From Syntrophomonas sp. UBA1376 (GTDB lineage: Bacteria > Bacillota > Syntrophomonadia > Syntrophomonadales > Syntrophomonadaceae): a stretch of DNA of 8,930 bases. The notes under the pieces are model-generated. The model did not search any database, was not told the origin of the DNA, and worked only from the letters and a program-made list of their open reading frames with translations. Below, piece after piece: positions 1 to 6,216 of this stretch (position 1 is its first letter; every line of letters starts with the position of its first letter). The DNA lies in assembly GCA_002305535.1 (NCBI GenBank), contig DBRE01000119.1, positions 26,257 to 35,186 of the forward strand, given 5' to 3'. Made by a program: the position numbers and the translations under genes.

Positions 1-906
1 TATTTCCAGCACCCGGTGGTTTACCGTTGTCTGGATTTTGATGCCAGTATCCCTATTGGTGATGCTCAGCTCCTGATCCATGAGATCCGGGTCACTAACT
101 TGGATGAAGACCAACAGTATGGCTATGGCTGGATGGATAATGAAGAAACTCCCTGGCGTTTGAAAATAATTCAGAGAATGCATGAGTTGGGGCTTCCTAT
201 AAACTGGCAACCTGCCGTTTTTAAGGCACTGACGTTTTACAGTTGGCCCCCGCTGGCAGATGAGTTCTGGACATACAAAATTTATGGAACTTTAATTTTC
301 CCGGAAGACATTGACTTTGACATCGATGAATATGAACCGGATCGTTTTTCTCTTTACATTTACCCGGCACTAAAAGGCGGCAGCGGTCGTCTATGGGAAG
401 AAACATTGCGAAATGCTGTGATGGTTTATGCCTATGGCAAAATAGAACCCCAACAACTAGATAATCCTCTGATGATAAACCTTGTTGACAAAGAAAATGA
501 TCGAACTACCAGGTTGGTTATGACTCCACGGTGGCAAAAAGAAAGACCGATAAATAGAGTTTCAAGTATTAATCAGTATAAAAGTCCAGCTGAGCCGGTG
601 AGAAGTATTATGTACAAGATCTACTCCGAGCGGCCCCAGCAGGCTTTGGACTGTGTTTTGACAGAGCTGCGCAATAACTTCCCTTTACCTACTCCCAATG
701 AACGACTCAAGGGGCAGGATATTGACGTAGTGGGTCGATTAAGCTGGGTCGATGTATATAAAGACTACCTGAGCGTTTACCGGGTAGACGTAGAAGTCGG
801 CAAGCCCAGTGAAAACAATTTTATCCCTGTTCAAAAACTCACTCTTTATACGATCATAGATCAGGATGGCAACCATAAACTCATCGACTGGAAATCTGCA
901 GACTAA
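1..906 (+). CDS. Hypothetical protein, 5' end outside the window
   Basis: I do not recognise this protein and assign no function. The frame is open from the first base to a TAA at 904-906, giving 301 visible codons. A GTG at 16 could be read as a start, but the 15 bases before it hold no ribosome binding site and the frame continues upstream, so the gene is most likely cut by the window edge. The visible part has no transmembrane segment, no lipobox and no cysteine cluster. Residues about 5-125 look beta-rich with many Asp, Tyr and Trp. The last ~100 residues (from SIMYKIYSERPQQALD on) look like a separate small alpha+beta domain of the NTF2/cystatin type, ending in beta strands. That reading rests on composition only. 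It converges on the ars operon, with 139 bases between the two stop codons and no convincing terminator there. Confidence 0.6.
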   Translation, partial: YFQHPVVYRCLDFDASIPIGDAQLLIHEIRVTNLDEDQQYGYGWMDNEETPWRLKIIQRMHELGLPINWQPAVFKALTFYSWPPLADEFWTYKIYGTLIFPEDIDFDIDEYEPDRFSLYIYPALKGGSGRLWEETLRNAVMVYAYGKIEPQQLDNPLMINLVDKENDRTTRLVMTPRWQKERPINRVSSINQYKSPAEPVRSIMYKIYSERPQQALDCVLTELRNNFPLPTPNERLKGQDIDVVGRLSWVDVYKDYLSVYRVDVEVGKPSENNFIPVQKLTLYTIIDQDGNHKLIDWKSAD

Positions 907-1045
907 CCTTTCAAGCTGCTCTCCTAAACTTTCGATGATCGAAAATATCCCTTTTCCTTGGTTATCTATTGACAGTCGGCTTTAAGAAGATCACTCAAAA
1001 GATTCTCAAATCAGATTAACAGTTAGCCATATGACCTAAAGCTTC

Positions 1046-1465
1046 TTAGCTAGCCGGAATTGCTTTTTCGGTTATTCTTTTCTTCAGCTCTAAAATCTTC
1101 TCCTCTATTGTCTTGGCCGTTTTTATGAATTCTTCATCATTTTTTCCGGTTGGGTCATCGAGTCCCCAATCTTCTCGATATTGGCAAGGTAAATAAGGGC
1201 ACTCGACATTGCAGCCCATTGTGATGCCTATATTCGGCTGGGGAATATCATCGATCAGTTTAGAATACTGTTCTTTCGCCATATCAATACCGTATAGTTG
1301 TTTAATAATCCTAACTGCATCCCTATTAATTTGTGGTTTGGTTTCCGTCCCGGCAGAATAGCTGGCAAAAACATCGCCGGCTAAATGTTTCCCCAGAGCC
1401 TCCGCCATTTGACTTCGGCAGGAATTATGAACACATATAAAGGCCACTTTAGGTTTTTCCGTCAT
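1046..1465 (-). CDS. arsC: Arsenate reductase ArsC, low-molecular-weight phosphatase fold
   Basis: This cytoplasmic enzyme reduces arsenate to arsenite, which the exporter encoded just upstream then removes. The 139-residue protein starts with a beta strand and the P-loop CVHNSCR (C11-X5-R17), the nucleophile and anion-binding site of LMW-PTP-type arsenate reductases. The aspartate of WGLDDPTGK (103-104) fits the general acid. The shuttle cysteines lie in MGCNVECPYLPC (C85, C89, C94), spaced more closely than the Cys82/Cys89 pair of the Staphylococcus/Bacillus enzymes. This suggests thioredoxin-type recycling with a different disulfide partner. The gene is the last of the operon: its ATG is three bases after the acr3 stop, and the only Shine-Dalgarno-like sequence (GGAG) is about 12 bases upstream inside acr3, so translation is probably coupled. 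The phosphatase-fold family is certain and arsenate specificity is strongly supported by context. Confidence 0.95.
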   Translation of the reverse strand: MTEKPKVAFICVHNSCRSQMAEALGKHLAGDVFASYSAGTETKPQINRDAVRIIKQLYGIDMAKEQYSKLIDDIPQPNIGITMGCNVECPYLPCQYREDWGLDDPTGKNDEEFIKTAKTIEEKILELKKRITEKAIPAS

Positions 1466-1468
1466 AAC

Positions 1469-2551
1469 TTACACCATCTCCAAAGATTTGGGCAAGCCAT
1501 TTTTATCATAGTATTTTCTCTTAAAATATAATGCTGCGTTTACCAGACTTATCATTACCGGCACTTCAATCAATGGTCCTATAACAGCAGCAAAAGCAAC
1601 TTCAGAAGCAATCCCGAAGACGGCTACGGAAACCGCAATAGCCAACTCGAAATTATTGCTGGCTGCGGTAAAGGCTAATGTCACGGTCTGATCATATTTG
1701 AATCCCCACCGATAGGCAGCAAAAAAGCTGGCCAAGAACATCATCGCAAAATATATAAGGAGCGGAATAGCAATAAGTATGACATCGAAAGGATTCTGAA
1801 TAATCTTCTCGCCCTGAGTTATAAACATAATCACGATGGTGTATAGCAAAGCAATGAGGGCTAAAGGTGAAATCTTGGGGATAAACACTGTCTCATACCA
1901 TTCTTTGGTCTTCACCCTGATTAAACTAAATCTGGTAATAAAGCCGGCAGCAAAAGGAATCCCCAAATAAATGAGCACGCTTTTGGCTACGTCCCACATG
2001 GATATATCAACAACCTGCCCACCCCAAGAAAGCCCCAGCCATTCCGGTACGAGCGTGATAAATATATAAATATATACCGTATACAAAAGTATCTGAAAGA
2101 TGGAGTTTAACGCCACTAAGGCGGCAGCGTATTCGTTGTCTCCTTTAGCGAGGGTGTTCCAAATGATCACCATGGCAATACAACGGGCCAGGCCGATTAT
2201 TATAAGCCCCATGGCGAAGCCGGGCTTATCACTGAAGAAGATTATGGCCAAAATAAACATTAAAATGGGCCCTACCACCCAGTTTTGTATCAAAGAGAAA
2301 CCGAACACCTTTTTATTCTGAGTTACTTTTCCGATTTCTTCGTACTTTACCTTGGCAAGGGGTGGGTACATCATCAGTATCAAGCCGATAGCGATCGGCC
2401 AGGATACGGTACCAGTGCTGAATTGACTCAGCGATTGTGCTAACCCCGGAAACAGATATCCACCTAAGACACCTATCCCCATGGCTAAAAAGATCCATAA
2501 AGTTAAATATTTATCCAGAAATGATAACCCGGCTTTATTGGCACTTACCAT
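1469..2551 (-). CDS. acr3: Arsenite efflux permease, ACR3 family
   Basis: An integral membrane exporter of As(III), and possibly Sb(III), of the ACR3 (BART superfamily) type rather than the unrelated ArsB type, although databases often label it arsB. About ten hydrophobic segments span the protein. The family hallmarks are present: the cysteine in GLARCIAMV (C124) and the glutamate in SNNFELAIAV (E302), matching the Cys/Glu pair essential in characterised bacterial Acr3. I chose the ATG at 2551 (360 residues). The ribosome binding site GGAAGGTGG lies five bases before it, while the longer reading from a GTG at 2560 would start inside that site. The gene follows arsA after about 70 bases and precedes arsC by three. 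With arsA present, the pump may be driven by ATP as well as by the proton gradient. Confidence 0.96.
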   Translation of the reverse strand: MVSANKAGLSFLDKYLTLWIFLAMGIGVLGGYLFPGLAQSLSQFSTGTVSWPIAIGLILMMYPPLAKVKYEEIGKVTQNKKVFGFSLIQNWVVGPILMFILAIIFFSDKPGFAMGLIIIGLARCIAMVIIWNTLAKGDNEYAAALVALNSIFQILLYTVYIYIFITLVPEWLGLSWGGQVVDISMWDVAKSVLIYLGIPFAAGFITRFSLIRVKTKEWYETVFIPKISPLALIALLYTIVIMFITQGEKIIQNPFDVILIAIPLLIYFAMMFLASFFAAYRWGFKYDQTVTLAFTAASNNFELAIAVSVAVFGIASEVAFAAVIGPLIEVPVMISLVNAALYFKRKYYDKNGLPKSLEMV

Positions 2552-2621
2552 TGTATCCACCTTCCATTATTGGATTCATTCCAGCACTGCCTTTATTGGG
2601 TTCACGCATATGTGCGTCCAT
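2535..2621 (-). CDS. Possible 28-residue small protein between arsA and acr3
   Basis: An ATG overlaps the arsA stop by one base (TAATG) and opens a 28-codon frame ending in TAA at 2535-2537, inside the first codons of acr3. The peptide begins MDAHMREPNK, contains GMNPIMEGGY and ends NGKCQ, with one cysteine and no hydrophobic stretch. The overlaps at both ends are what translational coupling would look like, and the frame fills almost the whole 70-base arsA-acr3 gap. Against it, only a short AAGGA lies three bases before the start, and a frame this short can arise by chance. It could also be a degraded C-terminal tail of ArsA or simply a ribosome bridge to acr3. I do not recognise the peptide. 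Confidence 0.3.
   Translation of the reverse strand: MDAHMREPNKGSAGMNPIMEGGYNGKCQ
2557..2565 (-). promoter_or_regulatory. Ribosome binding site that fixes the acr3 start
   Basis: On the minus strand the bases read GGAAGGTGG, five bases before the ATG at 2551. The alternative GTG start at 2560-2558 is part of this site and so is unlikely to be used. Confidence 0.75.
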
Positions 2622-4372
2622 TAATCCTTGGAGTTGCCGATATTTTGGATGGAGGGATCCTGTAACCAGGGAATAAGCACCAGGTTATCATCACTAATTT
2701 GCTGCACTTTCTCGATCCAGGTTCTTTCAGACTCAGCTCGCGCGGCAAGCATGGGATTGCTGGTATCCGCCACGGAAAGAGACTGATTGACCACCCACCA
2801 TTTGTTATTAATACCGGCTCTGCGCAAATCTTCCTGCAGGCGCATCGCTTCAAAAACAGGGGTAGCTTCCGGCAAGGTAACGATGACTACCTCGGTCTGT
2901 TTTACATCCCGCAGTCTGGGCAATAATCTCTGCACTGATATAGGGGTTTCTCCTTTGGTTCTTTGTACCTCCCGGTGATAACTGAGGGTTGAGTCCAGCA
3001 GCAATAGAGTATGGCCGGTTGGGGCCGTATCTATAATGACCACTTCATTTTCCGCTTGATCCACTATTTCTGCAAATGCTCTGAATACCGCAATCTCCTG
3101 GGTGCAGGGTGATCTTAAGTCTTCTTCAATATAGGCAACATCGTCCTCGCTCATGGTTTCCCGGGCCTTGGCCAGTACTTCGTTTTGGTAGTCTTTCAGT
3201 TCCTGCTTTTCGTCAATATGGCTAAGGGTTACATTCTCTGCCCCAGAGAAGACATGACTTAGATGATCGGCTGGGTCGGTGGAAGTTAAATGTACCTTTA
3301 CACCCTTCTTACCAAGAGCCAGAGCAATGGTGGCTGCTACAGAGGTTTTGCCTACGCCGCCTTTGCCCATAGTAAAAATAACCTTTTTACCAGTTGCATA
3401 GATATCATCAATTAATTCATTTATAGGCTTCAAATTCGTTATTTTGCTTCCCGCATCAGCACTTATATAATCATCGCTATGCAAGAAGGCCCTTATTTTA
3501 TCCAAGCCCAAAATATTATAAGAGCGCAGCGGGATAGTATAGGTCTTAAACCCTCTTAACCCTTCCGGCATGTTTTTCATCGCAGTCTGTTGATTAGAGG
3601 ATATCTTTCGTGATAAATCATCAGATGCTTCAGTCAGTATCCCATTGATGATAAGCAACTGATTGTTAATTCCTAAATCCCTTAATTCCTGACTAGAACG
3701 TTCCGCCTCCAGCAGAGGGGTTTCCTCCGGCCTGGAAACCAGGATCAGGGTGGTTTTTTCTTTATCGGCCAGATTTACCACCGCATTCTTGTACATATCT
3801 TGTTTATCCTGCAGCCCGGCCAGTTGGCCTAAACATGAGGCTCCATGGGTACTTTCGGCGATAAAATTACTCCAAGCCGAAGGCAGCTGCAGCATGCGCA
3901 GGGTATGCCCGGTCGGAGCCGTATCAAAGATGATATAATCAAATTCATTTTCAGTTGTATGGTCAGTAATAAAGTGTGAAAACTGGTCAAAAGCCGCTAT
4001 CTCAACGGTACAAGAACCCGAAAGCTGTTCCTCCATATTATTAATTACACTGTCGGGTAGTTTGCCTCTATAGGGGGCAATAACTGACTCCCGATATTCT
4101 CGGGCTGCTTCTTCCGGGTCAAGGTTGGCAACTACCAGCCCGGGAACACCCTCAATCTGAACTCCCTGGCCATTTAATTCAGTATCAAAAACATCCTGCA
4201 AATTTGAAGCCGGATCGGTGCTGATCAGCAGTACTTTCTTACCACTGTCAGCTAGATTCGCCGCTACAGCACAAGCTACGGAAGTCTTCCCCACCCCGCC
4301 TTTGCCGGTAAAAAACAAGTATTGGGTGAGATTTGTTTTATTTGGATCGAAAGATTCCAATTTAGTATTCAT
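2621..4372 (-). CDS. arsA: Arsenical pump-driving ATPase ArsA (two nucleotide-binding halves)
   Basis: ArsA is a cytoplasmic ATPase that binds As(III)/Sb(III) and energises the membrane exporter. The 583-residue protein has the classic duplicated layout: Walker A GKGGVGKTS near residue 23 and again GKGGVGKT at about 336, each followed by a DTAPTGHTL signature (about 150 and 448). The three metalloid-binding cysteines are present: SGSCTVEI (C121), HGASCLGQ (C180) and RSPCTQEI (C423), equivalent to Cys113/172/422 of the plasmid R773 enzyme. The frame is open upstream into arsD, but I place the start at the ATG at 4372. It follows the arsD stop by two bases and has AAGGGGTG nine bases before it, encoded in the last arsD codons. 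Both halves appear intact, so a functional ATPase is expected. It is not a Get3-type single-half protein. Confidence 0.96.
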   Translation of the reverse strand: MNTKLESFDPNKTNLTQYLFFTGKGGVGKTSVACAVAANLADSGKKVLLISTDPASNLQDVFDTELNGQGVQIEGVPGLVVANLDPEEAAREYRESVIAPYRGKLPDSVINNMEEQLSGSCTVEIAAFDQFSHFITDHTTENEFDYIIFDTAPTGHTLRMLQLPSAWSNFIAESTHGASCLGQLAGLQDKQDMYKNAVVNLADKEKTTLILVSRPEETPLLEAERSSQELRDLGINNQLLIINGILTEASDDLSRKISSNQQTAMKNMPEGLRGFKTYTIPLRSYNILGLDKIRAFLHSDDYISADAGSKITNLKPINELIDDIYATGKKVIFTMGKGGVGKTSVAATIALALGKKGVKVHLTSTDPADHLSHVFSGAENVTLSHIDEKQELKDYQNEVLAKARETMSEDDVAYIEEDLRSPCTQEIAVFRAFAEIVDQAENEVVIIDTAPTGHTLLLLDSTLSYHREVQRTKGETPISVQRLLPRLRDVKQTEVVIVTLPEATPVFEAMRLQEDLRRAGINNKWWVVNQSLSVADTSNPMLAARAESERTWIEKVQQISDDNLVLIPWLQDPSIQNIGNSKD

Positions 4373-4374
4373 AA

Positions 4375-4740
4375 CTAACAGCACCCCTTGGGGCCACAGC
4401 ATCCACCGTTTATGATGATGGGCGGCTTTGATTGTATTACGATTTCCAGCCAATTTTCGATTTCTTCATTAGTGGGGTAGGCTCTGGTTTTGGCCACCAT
4501 ACCATCCACCAGTGTTACGGGCAAAACTTCTGCTCCCTCTTTTTGGAGAAGGTCACTGATAACCTTATTCGCAATAAAATCCTGCGGTTCATTGGATAAG
4601 CCATGTCTTTTTATGATTATTCCTTGGTCTTTTAAGGAGTTAATAACCGTGGCTATCCTCATAAGTTCAGGATCGATTGAAGGTCCGCACACCCCGGTGG
4701 AACAGCACATGGCCGGATCAAAAATCTCAATTTCCTTCAT
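4375..4740 (-). CDS. arsD: ArsD arsenic metallochaperone
   Basis: ArsD hands cytoplasmic As(III)/Sb(III) to ArsA, raising its affinity for arsenite, and acts as a weak second repressor of ars operons. The 121-residue protein has the thioredoxin-like ArsD fold with the metalloid site in FDPAMCCSTGVCG (C12, C13, C18), the three cysteines required for chaperone activity. The C-terminus GGCCGPKGCC adds two vicinal pairs (C114/C115 and C120/C121), corresponding to the 112/113 and 119/120 pairs of the R773 protein, so this is a full-length form. The ATG is one base after the arsR stop, with AAAGGAGGAG as ribosome binding site inside the arsR end. The arsA start lies two bases beyond its stop, fitting tight co-expression of chaperone and ATPase. 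Confidence 0.96.
   Translation of the reverse strand: MKEIEIFDPAMCCSTGVCGPSIDPELMRIATVINSLKDQGIIIKRHGLSNEPQDFIANKVISDLLQKEGAEVLPVTLVDGMVAKTRAYPTNEEIENWLEIVIQSKPPIIINGGCCGPKGCC
4382..4389 (-). promoter_or_regulatory. Ribosome binding site of arsA, inside the arsD 3' end
   Basis: The minus strand reads AAGGGGTG, nine bases before the ATG at 4372. The same bases encode the Lys-Gly-Cys of the final arsD cysteine motif. This supports the short arsA start over the upstream in-frame codons. Confidence 0.65.
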
Positions 4741-4741
4741 A

Positions 4742-5086
4742 CTAAAACTCCTCCTTTGTTATCTCAGGGCATTCTGGGCCGCCGCTCTGTTTACAAATGC
4801 AATCGTCCTTTTCATTGGAAATATGGTTTATAAAATTGATAACTTCCTTAGTTCTTTCACTTCTAAGCGTATATCGCATCCAGGCTCCATCACGAACACC
4901 ATTTACCAGACCGCTTTCCGTCAGTATTTTCATATGGTAGCTGAGCGTTGACTGAGAAATACTGAATTTTTCCAATATGTCACATGCACACATTTCGCCA
5001 CATGAGAGCATATCAATTATCTTTAGCCGTGTTTCATCTGATAATGCCTTAAATACCGGAACATAATCAGCATGAGACTTCAACAT
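4742..5086 (-). CDS. arsR: ArsR-family arsenic-responsive repressor
   Basis: A homodimeric winged-helix repressor that leaves DNA when As(III)/Sb(III) binds, and the first gene of the operon it is expected to control. The 114-residue protein has the ArsR/SmtB layout: DETRLKIIDML (about 17-27), a metal site at the start of the recognition region, and the recognition helix SISQSTLSYHMKIL (42-55). Cysteines C29, C33 and C35 (LSCGEMCACDIL) form a three-thiol site like the CVC-type site in the alpha-3 helix of the R773 repressor. Unusually, the C-terminus carries three more cysteines (C96, C98, C106). The start ATG has GGAGG seven bases upstream. As(III) specificity is inferred from the motif and from the linked operon. 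Confidence 0.95.
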   Translation of the reverse strand: MLKSHADYVPVFKALSDETRLKIIDMLSCGEMCACDILEKFSISQSTLSYHMKILTESGLVNGVRDGAWMRYTLRSERTKEVINFINHISNEKDDCICKQSGGPECPEITKEEF

Positions 5087-5120
5087 TAGACAACCTCCAG
5101 ACTATATTTAAATGTTTAGA

Positions 5121-5181
5121 TGACATTCAAAGCTTTCGATATGTCACATATTATCAACCATATCGATAGTTGTCAATGTCA
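5121..5181 (-). promoter_or_regulatory. ars operon promoter and nested operator
   Basis: Reading leftwards, TTGACA (5176-5171) is followed after 17 bases by TAATAT (5153-5148), a sigma-A-type promoter about 60 bases before arsR. Two inverted repeats share one centre at 5151, on the -10 element: inner arms TCGATATG / CATATCGA (5136-5143 and 5159-5166) and outer arms TGACATT / AATGTCA (5121-5127 and 5175-5181). ATGTCAC(A/C)TATTA also occurs as a direct repeat at 5141-5153 and 5176-5188. This is the expected position for ArsR binding. That ArsR binds here is inference. Confidence 0.7.
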
Positions 5182-5247
5182 CCTATTAGAGATTAAAAAG
5201 CCGCATCAATTCTCCCGTGGCAGGATATGTAAGCAATCAAAATGAAG

Positions 5248-5283
5248 AAAACCCCCTACCTAGATGCAATGAGGGGGTTTTTT
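5248..5283. terminator. Bidirectional rho-independent terminator
   Basis: AAAACCCCCT (5248-5257) pairs with AGGGGGTTTT (5272-5281) around a 14-base loop. A T run follows on the plus strand (to 5283) and TTTTCTTC on the minus strand. For the minus strand it lies just past the 5339 gene and would stop its transcript before the ars promoter. No plus-strand gene needs it. Confidence 0.85.
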
Positions 5284-5338
5284 ACACTTATTTAGCTATA
5301 ATTTCTAGTTCTTTTACGCCCTAATAAAGCGAGGCTTA

Positions 5339-5797
5339 TCAACGGCAAGGATAATCGCAGATATCTTGGCCAAGCAACATGGCATTCCAAATCCTGGTGT
5401 GGGCGTATTCATCTCCAAGTATTGATGTCAACAGATACCGAATTTCAGGGGTCGGAGCGCATCCGGCCAGTTCTGCGTAGCGCCGAATAGCTCCTAATTC
5501 GCCGCTAATAGCTGCTCGCACATCCGTTTCAAAGTCACCGGTCGCTGGCGGGCAATCGGGCGGACACGATACAGGGGGCGGACAGATACCTAAGAGAGAA
5601 GCCTGGAGTCGTGCATGACCATATTCATCACCTACAATACTAGTGATGATTTCGCGTAGAATGTCGGTCGGAGCCTCATTGGCTATCTGAGCATAAAAAC
5701 CAGCATCGCAAATCTCATCCTGGAGTGATTCTTCCAACATGTCGCGGTAGTTGTCACATTGGGGACAAGGACATGGTTCGGGGCAGTATTTAGACAT
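5339..5797 (-). CDS. Ferritin-like protein with two di-iron two-helix units, Cys/Pro-rich
   Basis: A ferritin/rubrerythrin-like four-helix protein built as an internal duplication. Unit 1 has E28-X6-Y35 then GDEYGHARL (E58, H61). Unit 2 has E100-X6-Y107 then GDEYAHTRI (E130, H133). Every ligand in unit 2 lies exactly 72 residues after its counterpart, and Glu to ExxH spacing is 30 in both, so four Glu and two His can form a di-iron site. Eleven of 152 residues are cysteine, in an N-terminal CPEPCPCPQC run, a CPPP...CPPDCPP linker between the units, and the C-terminus. I chose the ATG at 5797: AGAGGAAG lies eight bases before it, while the GTG at 5806 touches that site. The function is unknown. 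Oxidant or metal handling and a spore-coat role are both possible. The terminator at 5248 follows. Confidence 0.85.
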   Translation of the reverse strand: MSKYCPEPCPCPQCDNYRDMLEESLQDEICDAGFYAQIANEAPTDILREIITSIVGDEYGHARLQASLLGICPPPVSCPPDCPPATGDFETDVRAAISGELGAIRRYAELAGCAPTPEIRYLLTSILGDEYAHTRIWNAMLLGQDICDYPCR

Positions 5798-5805
5798 TTT
5801 TAACA

Positions 5806-5813
5806 CTTCCTCT
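5806..5813 (-). promoter_or_regulatory. Ribosome binding site fixing the start of the two-unit ferritin-like gene
   Basis: The minus strand reads AGAGGAAG, eight bases before the ATG at 5797. It argues against the GTG at 5804-5806, which abuts the site. Confidence 0.6.
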
Positions 5814-6216
5814 CTATTATTTTTAGGTTTTTCTTTGATTAGCTTCTGTTTTCATAGAATTTCACATTTTCAATAAGAGCAATATGTGAACAGAATCAGT
5901 ATTTTTATGCAGGATTCAGAGAAAGTGGGTATAGCAAACTAAGCGTCTTGATTTTGGCTTATGTTTGGCAATGGTAACCCACATAATCTCATGGCAACAA
6001 ACCTCTCATGTCTAACAGGGTCATGGAGATATTCCAGCCCTAAATTCCTTCGTTCTGCCTATCCATAAGATGGGTGTCAGTGATGCTTTCTTACCGAGTC
6101 TTTGCTCTGATGGAGGCGATGTTACTGACTACCTGCTCTTTTTGTACTTAATCGGTTCTATGAATCAGAACTACTTTGCCAGGACGCTTTCCAGCAAAGA
6201 CTTTACTCTTTTCTCG
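5814..6216. other. Non-coding stretch between the ferritin-like gene and the IS110 transposase
   Basis: I see no gene here. The left part must hold the promoter region of the gene starting at 5797. The right part should be the transposase-distal end of the insertion sequence. Weak structures are GTCAGT/ACTGAC (6076-6081 with 6124-6129) and GTTCT/AGAAC (6155-6159 with 6167-6171). The IS edge could not be placed: no terminal inverted repeat matching the other side was found, which is normal for IS110 elements. Confidence 0.5.
5861..5890. repeat. Inverted repeat upstream of the two-unit ferritin-like gene
   Basis: TTCACAT (5861-5867) and ATGTGAA (5884-5890) are perfect 7-base arms around 16 bases, about 65-95 bases before the ATG at 5797. 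It could be an operator or the base of a hairpin in the leader. No clear -35/-10 pair can be placed with confidence nearby. Confidence 0.4.

Noticed and set aside
927..950. TTTCGATGATCGAAA as a terminator between the unknown gene and arsC.
   Set aside because: The palindrome leaves too small a loop for its full stem and has no clean T run on either strand.
2558..2560. GTG as the acr3 start, adding three residues.
   Set aside because: It lies inside the ribosome binding site that serves the ATG at 2551.
4373..4453. N-terminal extension of arsA upstream of 4372.
   Set aside because: These codons overlap the conserved cysteine-rich C-terminus of arsD and have no ArsA-like sequence. The ATG at 4372 has its own ribosome binding site.
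5316..5325. ACGCCCTAAT is an exact inverted match to ATTAGGGCGT in the transposase leader loop (7533-7542).
   Set aside because: Ten-base matches are expected many times in a 9-kb window read on both strands.
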